Shown one piece after another: positions 43,230 to 54,999 of a stretch of DNA of 64,000 bases. The number at the start of each line of letters is the position of its first letter. Position 1 is the first letter of the stretch. Source of the stretch: Rhizopus sp. PT2906 (taxonomy: Eukaryota > Mucoromycota > Mucoromycetes > Mucorales > Rhizopodaceae); contig JAMYHX010000005.1 of assembly GCA_025529335.1 (NCBI GenBank), positions 124,001 to 188,000 on the forward strand, read 5' to 3'. Under the pieces are notes generated by a model that was not told the DNA's origin, ran no database searches, and was given only the letters and a program-made list of their open reading frames with translations. A program made the position numbers and the translations under genes.

Positions 43230-44981
43230 TTACATGCGTCTAATGTCTCCGTTGTATTCAATGCCCATCGCATATTTCATAATCTCAGCCTTTGAAAAGA
43301 GTAAGAGATCAAGTATAAACATGTCGTTTTATTTACCTTTAAGAAATCCATTTGATTGACAGCGTTGAGGCCAAGAGATCGGATCCAAGTAACGGGTGCT
43401 ACATCTGTTGAGTAAAGTCTATGTAACTTGTCACATGAGCTAATCATCATGATATTGCGTAAATAACGCTCAGAAGCATATTGTCTTAGTAAATGAATAT
43501 TGCCAATGTCTTGGCCTTCCATTGTGCCTTTTTCAACAAGTGTAGATAGACACTCTACATCCAGTATACCCTGATTTAATCCTTGTCCAGCAAGTGGGTG
43601 GGTTGCATGAGCCGCATCTCCCACAAGTGCAACTCGTTCTGCTACATATCTTTCAGCATTACGTAGACGGAAAGGAAAGGAGGCTCGAGAGTGCTGTTGA
43701 ACGTCAATGACTTGTGGTGGAAGAGAATGTTCTCGTTTGAGGATCTCATTATCACTTAATGATTTCTTTGCTATGCTCTCTCTCCACTCATACTCCCCTT
43801 GAATATCATGGTTCTTTCCTTGTGTTATTTGTTTATAGAGATAGCTGAGGTCGACATGTGACATGCGGAAGGCAGCATTGACCATTGTACAGAAATCGGA
43901 TGCTGGTATAGTTTTGAGTGCTTTGGCAATTCCTGGGTAAGTGGACCACACCATGGAAGCATATCCTTCAGCAAGCTACAACATGATCAATAACTTTCAA
44001 GCGTAACTAATCATGTATATCTTACCGGAAGCATGGCAATAGGTCCTGTCGGCAAGAATCGTTGCCATGCAGTAAGACTACTCTCAGGACGCTCAGGATC
44101 TAATTTGAGAGTGGCAACAACCCCTTGTGCGTCATAATCCCAGCCGAGAGACTCGATTCCTGCAAAATCACGTACTGGACTATTGATACCGTCAGCTCCT
44201 ATCTGTCTTGGCACATCAGTAAACGTAAAATAGATGTAAAGACATCATTACCAATAAACGTGCTTTCAACTTCTTCCCGTCATCCAAATGGATCGTTGGC
44301 CAGTCTTTGAGGTCGATACCATTATGAGACGTTTCAGACTCTCTGTTAATCTCTGCTACTTTTGTTTTCTGAAATATATCAATATGTACACCTTGTGCAC
44401 GGCATTCTTCGATACGTTTTAAGGCAGCGCTCTGAACGTTTACATTCTCTACCATATAAGCAATTGTCTGTTGCTGACCGTTTGTATTTAAAAGAGCCGA
44501 ATCCAAGTGAATCTTTGCCCCTGTGACACCATCCCAAACCCTCATATCACGATACCCATGCGTTCTATCGAGTAACATATGACTTTTGACACCGATCTCT
44601 AAAATGATGACAAGTTAAACTTTCATGACTGCTTGCTTGTATATATATTTACTGGAAAAAAAGTTCATTGTGCCAGGTGTCAAGGAAACGACGCGGTTAG
44701 AATAATTGTCCTGTTTGGGTTCCCAACTTTTAACGCCTGTCAAATCCATGGCTTCAACAAGTGCAATACGCTGACGACTGACAGCTGGGCTAGAAGCTGC
44801 ACACATGGGTTAAACTTGCTTTCTACATAGTCTTTTTTTTTTGCTTACCTAAGGCACAAGCAAGTGTGACACCGGCCACTCCTCCACCAATAATAACAAC
44901 ATCATAAGCAAGATCTCGAGAAATACTTGTTGCAAAATTTCTTTTGCCGAGAAAACAAGATCTTTGGAATGAGCGCAACAT
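43230..44981 (-). CDS. COQ6: Ubiquinone biosynthesis monooxygenase COQ6, 6 exons
   Basis: Exons 44981-44849, 44796-44653, 44598-44252, 44202-44026, 43975-43337 and 43289-43230 give 499 residues. The N-terminus is a basic mitochondrial-type presequence (MLRSFQRSCFLGKRNFATS), then the FAD dinucleotide fold VVIIGGGVAGVTLACAL. The family's second FAD motif is LVGDAAHATHPLAGQGLNQG, and an IGADGINSPVR block opens the fourth exon. This flavoprotein hydroxylates the C5 position of the quinone ring. All introns are GT-AG and 46-53 bp. Strongly supported; convergent with RLP24. Confidence 0.93.
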
Positions 44982-45903
44982 GGTGAGCTTATATTTAGAA
45001 AAAAAATGGAAACACTACGCACACGCGGAAATGCAAGCGAAAATAAAATTAGTGTGACGTTTTTTGGGCTTTACTATTTGAAACTGTGTTCTTGCTATCA
45101 TTGCTGGAAGAAAAAGAAAACAAGTAAAAAGGTTGACCACAATGTGTTATTCTTATAGATGCGGCATGACCAATTCTCATTGGTTGTGATAAATCATGCA
45201 GTAATCCTTTTTGCATAAAATGATGCTGTTTTTAATGATGAACTCTCAAAATAATAAAGAGATTATTACAGATTCATCGACAGATGCTTCTCTTATACCT
45301 CAGTGCTATACATAGTGTTGAGCGTAGGTGCGGTTTGTCTAGTGTTATAAATTAGACATTATAAATGATAAAGTATACAATAAAGCTTGAACAGCATTAT
45401 TCATGCAGACAAGAGTTACTTTAGATCTGATAAAGGGTTATATAAAGAATAAATACTGAGTTAGGAATGATGAATAAACTTTATAGTCTTTGCATTAAAA
45501 CATCTATGATCCAATGTTGTCCGTAAAGCTGCACTGAGACAAGTAGAGGATCAATGAGTACAATAAGATAAGATGAAGCTTCACAATGACATAGCAATAG
45601 AACTGGAATAGAAATTTGTATTCAGTTAGTTGAAGATGTATATAACAGATCTGTATACTTTGAGACAGCAGGTAATACGCTGTACCTGCCATTTTTGACC
45701 CAAGTCACCTGAGACCTTTAGATCGACCATGGTTCCTGACAGTTGGAAAAGAAATATAGAAAGTTAATTTGACCAAGTTTGTTATCATTATATGAGCCAT
45801 CCTGTATAAAAACGGCATGGAAGACAATGATATTTTATACAATTAAATGAAACCTTCCGTTCCGGTGTGCCCACAGTGTTTTCGCGTGTGCATGGTGTTT
45901 TCC

Positions 45904-45936
<33 letters not shown>

Positions 45937-46026
45937 TGTAAAAAAGGGTTTTGGTGAACCTTTCGAATCCCGCCTTGCTCCCCTTCCCTCCTTTTTTTTA
46001 CGCAGCAAACAAAAACTTTGAGATCG
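44982..46026. other. Intergenic, about 1 kb
   Basis: Divergent region between COQ6 and the polymerase kappa gene. Holds an A homopolymer of about 30 (45904-45932) and a T/C leader before 46027. Nothing coding recognised. Confidence 0.4.
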
Positions 46027-48278
46027 ATGACTGAAGAAGAAGAAGCATTAGATTCCCAAATCTTTGAAGAAGAACAAGATCTATTTTTCGATGAAGATTC
46101 TGAAGAAGAACAAGAAGAAGAAGTGAAAGAAAATGTTCAACAAGAAAGCGAAGAGTCTTTTCGAAGACGTTTAGCTGGACCTTCAACGAACAAGGTTTGT
46201 TTAGACAATAGATCACATAAGACTTTTGCTAAACCAGTAATATAGGCTGGGCTTGGTAGTGTGGATAAAGATAAGGTGAACAAGATTATATATGAAGCAT
46301 CCAAGGTATTATGTAAAAAGGAGCAACAAAGAGCGACCTTATAAACCAGTTACATGTAGGGATCGGCATTCTTTGAAAATGAAAAAAAGAAAGATGAGAT
46401 GGTGACGAAACGTATCAATGCTATTCTTAAGAAATATGACACAATCAAGGATCAAGACTTGTCTTTTGAAAAGAGAATTGTTGATAGCATGATACAAGAT
46501 CTGGAAGCGAGGAGAGATTTGACTCAATGCATATGTCATATTGATATGGATGCATTTTATGCATCTGTAGAAGAACTTGAAAACCCAGAGCTAAAGACCC
46601 AGCCGATGGCAGTCGGAAGTATGTCAATGTTGTGTACAAGCAACTATGAGGCAAGAAAATACGGTGTTCGCAGTGCTATGCCTGGCTTTATTGCGATCAA
46701 ATTGTGCCCTCAGTTAAAGATGATCCCGCTTAACTTTGCAAAGTATCGAGCCGCTTCAAGCAAAGTGAGAGCCGTTTTTGCAAAGTATGACCCTCTATTC
46801 TTGCCACTTAGCTTGGATGAAGTAAGTTTGGTAAGAGAAACTGTCACTGTGATCTAATCACATAATAGGCTTATTTAAATTTAACAGAAGTAAGGATATA
46901 CGATGAGCCAAGATATGTTAATCATTGTGTGGTTTAGTATTTAAAAAAGGAACCAGACTTGACTCCTGATGAGCTTGTCCAACAGATTCGACGCGAAATA
47001 TTCGAAAGTACTCAGCTAACAGCCAGCGCAGGTAGATCATTGCACGTCCCTTTTCCTTTTCCTGACACATCATAGGAATTGCCTGCAACAAGTTTCTAGC
47101 TAAAGTATGCAGTGATATAAACAAACCAAATGGTCAATATTATTTGCCTATAGATAAGACAAGAGTGATGGAATTTGTCAAAAAACTAAAGGTGCGGCAG
47201 ATCCCAGGTGTTGGTAGAGTTACAGAAAGAGTGCTCGAAGCGCTTGGCGTCCATACCTGTAGTGACATCTACGCCAAACGCGCAATTCTATACAAACTGT
47301 TGAGTCCGGCCCATTTTCAATTCTTGCTAAAAAGCTGCCTTGGATTAGGAACAACTATATTTGACACAGAATCAGAAAGGAAAAGTGTAGGCGTTGAAAG
47401 GTATATCATGGTTACTCCTCTTATATTTTGACTCATTTTTTCTAGGACATTTTCGCCTATATCTGATCCAAACCAGCTGTACCAAAAGCTACACGAATTA
47501 TGTCAGGCATTAGAAAGAGATGTAGAAAAAGCAGGTGTTATGGTAAGCCTAATCTGCTTTAGATATATTTTATTAAACCATCAGCGTAGGGGCGAAATGT
47601 GGGAATCAAGCTCAAATTTGTATCTTTTGAAATGCGTGTAAGGTCAAAAACGCTTCCCACATACACTTGGTCTGCAAAAGACATTGAAAAAGTCGCTAAA
47701 AAGGTAGGGATTACATGAAATGTGCTTTTATAAAGCTTTATTAAGAGCTTGCGTAGCTACTTGCTAAAGAAATGCCAATGAACCTTCGACTCATGGGTGT
47801 GCGTTTAGCCAATTTAAAGCCTAGAGGAAGCGAAGATGAAAGTGTTTTGAAGGTATAAGAGAGTGAAGCGTAGTTCGTAACTTGTTTATTAATCAATGAA
47901 AGTAGTACTTTACAAAAGCACCTTTGCCTGAAAAAGTCAAAGATAGTTCAGATAGCTCGATAGAAATTAAAGAGCAAGAGCCGAGCACACTCGTTTGTCC
48001 AATTTGTAATCGTTCACTAGTCATGAATATCGCTCAATTTAATAACCACGTAGACGAATGCCTAAATAAAGTAGAAGTAAAAATGATTTTGGAAAATGAA
48101 AAGCGTCAGCATTCCCCTTCAAGCAGCAGAAGTAGCTCTCAATCGAGCAACAAAAGAATAAAGAGGTATAAGGACGTATACTAATCCTAATATTATTAAC
48201 AACGCGTGTAGGTCTAATAGTACAAACTTTAAGCAAAACAGCAAGTCTTTATTTGACTATTACTCATCCTCAACCTAG
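46027..48278 (+). CDS. POLK: DNA polymerase kappa (Y family), 11 exons
   Basis: Exons 46027-46194, 46246-46305, 46360-46821, 46869-46889, 46938-47031, 47076-47400, 47446-47542, 47590-47703, 47757-47852, 47906-48165 and 48212-48278 give 587 residues. Translesion polymerase: CHIDMDAFYASVE is the first catalytic motif; LSLDE|AYLNLTE holds the second and is split, with AYLNLTE in a 21-nt exon. The palm and fingers motifs (GIACNKFLAKVCSDINKPNG) and helix-hairpin-helix (QIPGVGRVTERVLEALG) follow. The little finger domain ends near MGVRLANL. A UBZ4 zinc finger (CPICNRSL...HVDEC) comes next and SLFDYY near the end resembles a PCNA-interacting motif. The acidic N-terminus is unusual in amount. Confidence 0.95.
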
Positions 48279-48561
48279 TAACATTCCCGTATGCTAGTAC
48301 TAATCACATCATTTAATTTAACATTACAATAAACTTTTTGCATAGATTTCATTACAAAAGTGAAGTACATCTTTAGTTAATAAACCATTGAATGAGATAA
48401 TAAAGACCAAATACATTTCATATAAACATTTGGCTTGTCATAATATCATATTCGAATATACCATTAACAAAACATTCATCTCATAACCTGGACATATTTT
48501 CAGATTGTACCCTTATTTTATTTAAATGACTATTACACTTGAAATATTTACAAAGACTATA

Positions 48562-49020
48562 TCACCGTTGAAGTAGCTGCTGAAGGATTTTCTTGGACAA
48601 CGCTAAAGAACGACTTAGCTTTATCCTTTTATGAGCCACAAGTAAAGTAAAAGATGAGGTTGACTTTCTCTTTTGTAGTATTTTGTTTTGCTCTTTGTAT
48701 TGTTCTATAGGTAAATCCGGAACAATTAAGCTTGGAGATGGGTATGATGTGATGGACGATAGAGTCAAAGTTGAGCCTATGTTGGGTAAGGGTAGTATGC
48801 CAAGCTCATCATTTGTATTATAATCGCAACTTGTTGTCTTCAAGGCTCTTTCTATATATCTATTACCCAAGTGTGCCTCGTGACTTACACCCTCGCCTAC
48901 TACAGTGTACAGGAAGTGCTGGAAAATACAATCAACATCCTCAGGTGTGTTAATAGCATGACTTGCTAGTAATTTAGGACGCTCTAATTCAGAGGGAAAT
49001 GATATTGGCTCCAAAAACAT
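48562..49020 (-). CDS. Hypothetical protein, about 152 residues
   Basis: Minus-strand open frame; start taken at the internal Met before FLEPISFPSELERPK (open from 49062). Composition looks coding-like (FQHFLYTVVGEGVSHE, LGILPLPNIGSTLT) and the C-terminus is basic (HKRIKLSRSLALSKK). No domain recognised. Convergent with polymerase kappa. It could also be an exon of a longer gene, or chance. Confidence 0.4.
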   Translation of the reverse strand: MFLEPISFPSELERPKLLASHAINTPEDVDCIFQHFLYTVVGEGVSHEAHLGNRYIERALKTTSCDYNTNDELGILPLPNIGSTLTLSSITSYPSPSLIVPDLPIEQYKEQNKILQKRKSTSSFTLLVAHKRIKLSRSLALSKKILQQLLQR

Positions 49021-50417
49021 CAATCTAGGATGCAGAGAAAAGAAGGAAAAGGTACATTGCACTATTTAAATATCCTTTTGCACGAGCCAACCGAGGAGAC
49101 ATAGGTAACTGTTGTATAAATCATATGAATTGGTTACACTGCCAAATGACACGTCTACGGGCAGTTCCGTTTACTCTCACAATATGACTGGATGTCATTA
49201 TCTTTACTAAAAAGAAACACGACCATCAAGGTTTACACGAGCCGTATAGAGTAGCTTGATCACATTGATAAAAAAGATAATGACCGTTATTTCTGAAGCA
49301 GCATATTATATTTTGGTATCATTCTTTGCAATAACGCACAAACCTCTAAAGTTACTTTATAAATATTAAGTGAAACGTCTCAATCGTAGTTTCTGTACTT
49401 CTATTTTCATGCCTGAAACAAGTAACAAACTATCTTGTCAAGTTGGCAATTTAAATTATTAAGCACGGTATGAGATCTATGTATTTGTTTAAAAACTATA
49501 AAAAGACAAAAAGACTTAACATTACAAATACTCGTAATTGGTTACTTTCCATTTCCAATCGAGATAAGACCAGAAGGGGAGAAAATAAAGCCCAGTGCTG
49601 TACAAAGAGTTGGTGAAACTATCGTACTATGTATATATTCATAAATAAAGCAGCTGCCTTGATTGTGTCTGTACTTCAGCAGATTTTTTGATATCCCTGC
49701 ACAAGATCACAAAAGAAAGCACACTATAATGTCGTAGCCTACATTCAGTATTACAAAGTGTTGAATACCACAAGTAAATCAAGCTCTCTTATAATAAATT
49801 AAATCACTTAGTTGATTATCAATATTTTCTCTAAATAAATATGGTCAACACTTGTGAATAACACATAACTGAAAAAGTTGTTAGAGACTTTATATAAATA
49901 GTCTGATCTTGACTTCTTTATAATGCAAGTATTTAATATCAATGCAAATAACTGATTTACTAATCATTCCTTTATTCATTCTTTTGCCTGTTGTTGTCTC
50001 TTTTATTACCATTTGTTGTCTGAAATTATCATTTTTCTATCAGTGTGCAAATAGAGTGTAAAGTATAGACTATTATTAAAGCTATACAGCATGTTTTTAA
50101 AAGACTGTTCGTTATTTGCCCAGAGATGAAGAATACACTTGTACTAAATAGTCGCTTAGTGAACAAATGCATATAAAAACATTCTATATCATGACTGTAG
50201 TTATTTTTATCTCAAAATGACCATCCTTTATAGCATCTTCGCTCGCTCAAAATATACAAAACACGTTGTTGAAAATGAATACACTTTTAAACTTTTTGCT
50301 TTGTATTCTCAGTTAGGAAAATACAAAGGTTAAACTTTTTACACAAGCACCAACTCCGACCTTTGTTAAATGACGGGAAGAGCACTGGGAGACCCTTTCT
50401 TTTTTCCTCAACACAAA
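49021..50417. other. Intergenic, about 1.4 kb
   Basis: AT-rich DNA upstream of gluconokinase. Many short open frames, none of coding quality; no RNA gene recognised. Confidence 0.4.
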
Positions 50418-51047
50418 ATGACTCCAGTGCCTATCTTTGTGTTGATGGGAACCGCTGGATGTGGTAAAACAAGTGTTGCTGAACAAATTCAGTTGTACTT
50501 GGGATGCAAGTATCTTGAAGGTGACTCACTTCATCCTCCACAAAACGTTCAAAAAATGACTTCAGGTAAAGAAAGAAAAAAAGAGAGAGAGAAAAGCGAC
50601 TAATTGTATATGACCGTAGGGCAACCATTAAATGATGATGATCGTTGGCCATGGCTTCATAGTATTCGTGATCATATAATCGCACAAGCTCAAGAATTGC
50701 AATCACTGGACAAAGATTCAAAGAAAAGAGTTGTCGTTGTTACGTGCTCCTCGCTTAGAAAAGTGTACCGCGATATTTTACGACAAGTACCAGAAGAGCT
50801 TGGAACGGTCATCTTTGTTTATCTCAAAGGATCATATGAGCTTCTATTACAAAGAATTCAAAATCGCAAAGGACATTTTATGCCTGCTAAAATGCTTCAA
50901 TCCCAAATAGATACTCTAGAGGAACCTGATGAAAAGATAGAAAAAGTAATTGTCGCAAGCATTGTGCCTCCTCCTGTAGAAGAAGCAAAACATATTATTG
51001 ATGCTGCTGTCGAAAAGGGATATTTACCTGCTAGTATTCAGCAGTGA
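50418..51047 (+). CDS. Gluconokinase, 2 exons
   Basis: Exons 50418-50565 and 50620-51047 give 191 residues. The Walker A motif is GTAGCGKTSVA, preceded by FVLMG. KYLEGDSLHPPQNVQKM is the family's substrate-binding block (with a Gln/Asn-rich variation), and PLNDDDRWPWLHSI follows. VVVTCSSLRKVYRDILR and LKGSYELLLQRIQNRKGHFMPAKML (lid) with IDTLEEPDE complete the set. It phosphorylates gluconate to 6-phosphogluconate for the pentose phosphate pathway. An alternative start at 50370 adds 16 residues; I chose the internal ATG because of the CTTTCTTTTTTCC leader before it. Confidence 0.88.
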
Positions 51048-51748
51048 TTCTTAGAGAATATATTTATTTTGTAGATCTACATGCAATAAAGTTTTTCCTA
51101 TTTCTTTAATCTCATTTCATCCAAACCCTATCTATTTGACGGGAAATAAAATTTACCCCAAGTTTTCAACTGGTTTCCATTTCTGGAATACACTTTTTTT
51201 GCAGTAGCTGATGAACAAACCCACCCAACTATTCAAGTATAGCTAACAATATCTAATTTGAACAGGTGATCACATACAACAGCAATTATTTCAAACTATC
51301 GTGATACCATTCTTTATAGTAAAAAGAAAAAGCCTTATTGATAGCTATGCCTTCTCTTATCATGCTTATTTTAGATGAATTCTCTCTCAAAGGGTATCCG
51401 TCTCTAGGCTCCCAATGTGTATATCAATTCTCACTGCATAAATAAACAACAGCAGTAAATTTGTTACACACATACACACACAGTGCTTGATATATTTTTA
51501 GATACTGACTGAAAAAGTGCTTCAAACATAATCAAGGGTATAATACCAACACTGAATGTAATTCAATAATAAACAAGGTTAATATAAAGAAAGGATAGAA
51601 ATAAACAATTATCAGAAAATAAGAGAGGCTTAAGGTAAATCCTAAAAACGGAATTGTTTTTATTTACTTGCTATTCTTGGCAAAATATATATTTATAATT
51701 ATTCCCCCTTATTTTCTTTCTTTTCTTTCTTTAAAGAAAAAAACATTG
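51048..51748. other. Intergenic, about 0.7 kb
   Basis: Between two plus-strand genes. The right end holds a TTTCTTTC-type leader for the coiled-coil gene. Nothing coding recognised. Confidence 0.4.
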
Positions 51749-52966
51749 ATGACTGAACAGAAACTATATCATCCTGTAAACTTAAATACAGCAGATTTGG
51801 TCATCTCTTTTGCATCCAAACAGCATGCTTTCAAACTGATGATGAGCACTCTTCGAGAAATAGAAGAACAGATAGAACTTCGACAGAAAGCAAATAAAAA
51901 GTTTTGTCAAACCAGTGTTGTCGTCCAAGACATTTATCATAAGGAAATTGATACATATAATCAACTATTGCACAACATCACTGGAGATATAAAATACTTG
52001 GAGAATGACATCTACAGATTAAACAATCAACGTACAACATTAAAAGAGGAACTGGATACATATGAACAGGAATTGGCTCAGCTGAGGGAATACGCTGAAC
52101 AAAGAAGAAACAAGAAAGCAAAGAGAGAAAAACAGTACCACAGCTTTTACAATGTGCCTATTGTTGCAGCACAATATAAAAAGAAATATATGCGTGCTCG
52201 TGATAAAAACTCGGATGCTGAAGAGCAGCTGTCAAAAGTCAGGATCACCGTAGATTCCTGTCAAAAAGCTGTCGCTGAAATAGCCAGATCCATTAGTGAT
52301 TGCCAAAAGAGAATCGAATTACTTGAACAACAACAGCAAGATACTGAAAATAGAATAAACCAAGCAAACGACATGATTAGTGAATTACAAGATGGTCAGC
52401 GATTCTGGTCTAATTTTGACAACAATCAGCTGTCTACAGCCTTGAAGGCAACACAACAATTCATTGAAGCTATACAAAAATATTCTAGGAAAAGTCATGG
52501 CAATCTTTCTCAAGTAGTTCATCATCAGACAGACTTTGTCAAAGTATTCAGACTAGCATTGCATGAATATAGTGAAGCAGAAGGCTATGCAGAATCGAGA
52601 TGGAAAGATATACAGGTAGCATTTAACTGTGCTCGATGTAAAACTACGCAGATCGGTTGGCCAAATCTAGACAAGGTCCGTACAACAGATTTGCTATGTG
52701 ATCCATGTTATAAGGAAGTGCGCACTACGATGATTCTTGAGAAAAAGATTAATGGGGTGATAGGGTCTAATCGCAGCCAACAGTTATTATCGCTTCCTGG
52801 TTCATCAAGCTTTTCTGTATCATCGTCCAATACATCCAATTCAGCCACATCAAGCAATAAGAGCAAAACTGGATTCAAGAAGATGTTTCAAATGATTAAA
52901 AATAACAAGCGTAATAGTTCTAGTCATGATCTTGCCAGCCAATCTCCAGATGTGTATGTGTCTTAG
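51749..52966 (+). CDS. Coiled-coil protein with C-terminal Cys pairs, function unknown
   Basis: Single exon, 405 residues from the Met at 51749; the open frame upstream translates the pyrimidine leader. Residues about 30-240 are strongly helical with heptad patterning (EIEEQIELRQKANKKF, YLENDIYRLNNQRTTLKEEL, KRIELLEQQQQDTENRI), so the protein is likely a rod or oligomer. Near residues 295-330 two Cys pairs (CARCKTTQ...CDPC) 24-27 residues apart could bind zinc. The tail is Ser/Asn-rich with a basic GFKKMFQMIKNNK patch. I do not recognise a family. Alternatives: a cytoskeletal or endosomal tether. Confidence is in the gene, not in the role. Confidence 0.7.
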   Translation: MTEQKLYHPVNLNTADLVISFASKQHAFKLMMSTLREIEEQIELRQKANKKFCQTSVVVQDIYHKEIDTYNQLLHNITGDIKYLENDIYRLNNQRTTLKEELDTYEQELAQLREYAEQRRNKKAKREKQYHSFYNVPIVAAQYKKKYMRARDKNSDAEEQLSKVRITVDSCQKAVAEIARSISDCQKRIELLEQQQQDTENRINQANDMISELQDGQRFWSNFDNNQLSTALKATQQFIEAIQKYSRKSHGNLSQVVHHQTDFVKVFRLALHEYSEAEGYAESRWKDIQVAFNCARCKTTQIGWPNLDKVRTTDLLCDPCYKEVRTTMILEKKINGVIGSNRSQQLLSLPGSSSFSVSSSNTSNSATSSNKSKTGFKKMFQMIKNNKRNSSSHDLASQSPDVYVS

Positions 52967-53087
52967 TAAATGTATACCCTCTTTCTTTATGTAATGATAC
53001 ATGAAGTTCTTTTATTATGTACACTATCAAAGATTCTATTATAAAAAAAAATAACTCGTTCTTTGTGCTTTTTCTTTTTCTTTTGCT

Positions 53088-53984
53088 TTAAATATCGCCC
53101 AAGCTATCCTTGATGGCACTGTAGTACTCAGGAGAGAGATAGTTAACCAGTTCATCTTTTGTTAACCAAGCAAAATCTGAGACGCTTTTACTAGGCTTGA
53201 CTTGACCAGCATATACTCGAGCTTTCATGAAAAAGACCTATTTTTCTAATTAAATACCTGCCCCTTCTTAATATACTATTACCCTTACCTTTAAACCGGA
53301 TTGTTCTTTAGATGAAGTTTCTTTATAAAATGCAATTGGCTGACGGCCAACAAACCAAGTATCCATATCCACACCACATTGTTCCTTTAACGTACGTTCT
53401 GCAGCCTAATGATAACAGATAATGAATAAACAATCACTCTGTTTTATATTTATATTTACTTCATGCAAATATTCTGTGCTATCAATTGGTCCCTGAGGGA
53501 ACTGCCAGGCACCTTCCCCTGATTGCTTTACAACAAGATACAATGTCTGCTTCAAGGCGCGATCGAGGCTCTTGCTGTCATTTTTTTTATCAGCTTCTGT
53601 TGTTCTATCTAATTTTTCAACCTTTGTTGCTGCTATTAAGCCTTCATTCTCTTGTTCCCAAGTAGTCTGACTGGCCTGAACCGCATCACTTAATGAAGTT
53701 GAAGGATCTTTCATAGCTTGTTGACGGGCCTGTTCTTCGTGCTTCCAGCGACGTTCTGCCACTGAACCCTTTTTGAAGTAAAAATCTGTAGGTGTTGTCA
53801 TGGTCTCTTGACGTTCCAACTTTTCACGATAATCAAAATAAGCTTTTTCAAATGGTGTGGCATCACGGGTAATCTGAGGTGCACGCGATAAAATTACAGA
53901 AGCTTGTATACGATTGTTTTTTATAATCAACGGATTGACAGCCGCAGAAGCTAAACCTCGTTTGATTATAGCGTGCTTGAACAT
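53088..53984 (-). CDS. MRPL46: Mitochondrial large ribosomal subunit protein mL46, 3 exons
   Basis: Exons 53984-53460, 53405-53289 and 53237-53088 give 263 residues. The N-terminus is a basic presequence (MFKHAIIKRGLASAA). A helical region (PFEKAYFDYREKLERQETM, FYFKKGSVAERRW) and a Nudix-like fold without catalytic residues (LYLVVKQSGEGAWQFPQGPI, AAERTLKEQCG, FFMKARVYAGQV, FAWLTKDELVNYL) follow. These are the family marks of mL46, a Nudix relative adapted to the mitochondrial ribosome. Canonical introns of 54 and 51 bp. Confidence 0.87.
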
Positions 53985-54404
53985 GTTAAAGTGACAAGAT
54001 TATCAAAACTGAAAAAGTTTTTATTTGCCGGGGTTGTCAAAAAAAGACCATCGATCTTTTGATTTGTTGATAATTTTTGCTCCGAATTAAATTCTCTTTG
54101 TCACAAAAGAAGGGCATCATTTTTAAATCAAGCACATATTCTTAAAATAGTCTCACTGATATTTAAAAGAGAAGAATAGTCTAAAGAATACACATTTATT
54201 CAATTGCACCTTAAAAGGAAGAACCAGGGATATAACCTTACTACGCTATGAAGAGTAAAAAAACAATATGTTGCGTTAGTGATTATACAAGATCAAATAA
54301 TAAGGTTAAAAGATAATTGAAGTGAGAATAATATATATAATTAAGTCAAATGTAATCTCACACGTAAAGATTAGTATTAGGCGTGGTCAAATACGACATC
54401 TCCT
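53985..54404. other. Intergenic before the gypsy relic
   Basis: AT-rich DNA upstream of mL46. No gene or RNA recognised. Confidence 0.35.
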
Positions 54405-54780
54405 AATCTGAACGAGGCTCCCATGACCGTTGCTCATCCAATAGTTTCTTTTCAATTGATTTCTGCTGTGCCGCTTGTACTTGTTTGATTACCTGGGCTG
54501 CTTGTTCTCTAATTTTGTTTAAGTTATGTATCTGATTTGTCGTACGTTCCTATACGTGATGACCTAAGAATGATCTAGCTTATGTTATACTTTTGGGTCA
54601 TGGATAATTAATAATCCTCTTAATCCTATCATGATCTGTATGTATACCATCTTTGGCTACAATATAGCCAAGGAACTTTAGATTATCTTTAAAGCATTTT
54701 TCTGGATTGAGTAGAAGACTTAGGGCAATACTACGGGCATTGCAAAAGGGCACTGCAAAATCCTAAAAAGGTAATATCCC
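54405..54780 (-). mobile_element. Ty3/gypsy retrotransposon relic (reverse transcriptase fused to integrase tail)
   Basis: Read on the minus strand in one frame: LNPEKCFKDNLKFLGYIVAKDGIHTDHDRI with further RIINYP, which is the end of a gypsy reverse transcriptase palm, then PKSIT and a SFLG block. It is followed directly by HNLNKIREQAAQVIKQVQAAQ...EQRSWEPRSD, which resembles the C-terminal part of a gypsy integrase. Three in-frame stops break it and the RNase H and integrase catalytic domains are missing, so an internal deletion is inferred near 54555. The element is dead. The polyprotein assignment rests on the RT motifs; the integrase-tail part is less certain. Confidence 0.65.
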
Positions 54781-54786
54781 AAATTG

Positions 54787-54999
54787 CAGAGCAAAACTTT
54801 GTCAAGGCTATTTATGGTTTAATTCAGAAGCTACTTCGAGCTGCTATACGAGAGGTTTTGAGGGAGCACGGTGTATATCCTGACCTTCCCCTGATGCCTG
54901 CGTCTAGGCTTGTTCAAAATAAAGTAACAGAGTTTCGGAACGCGTTTATCATTTGCTATCAACATTTTTGGCGGCGGTGTTCTTTTGATTTTACATAAC
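54787..54999 (+). pseudogene. Coding-like fragment of unknown origin
   Basis: About 70 codons open on the plus strand from an AG acceptor-like site at 54784-54786 (AEQNFVKAIYGLIQKLLRA...VYPDLPLMPASRLVQNKVT) to TAA, with no Met at the start. Composition is protein-like. It lies beside the gypsy relic, so it is most likely another mobile-element or gene remnant. No family recognised. Confidence 0.3.
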
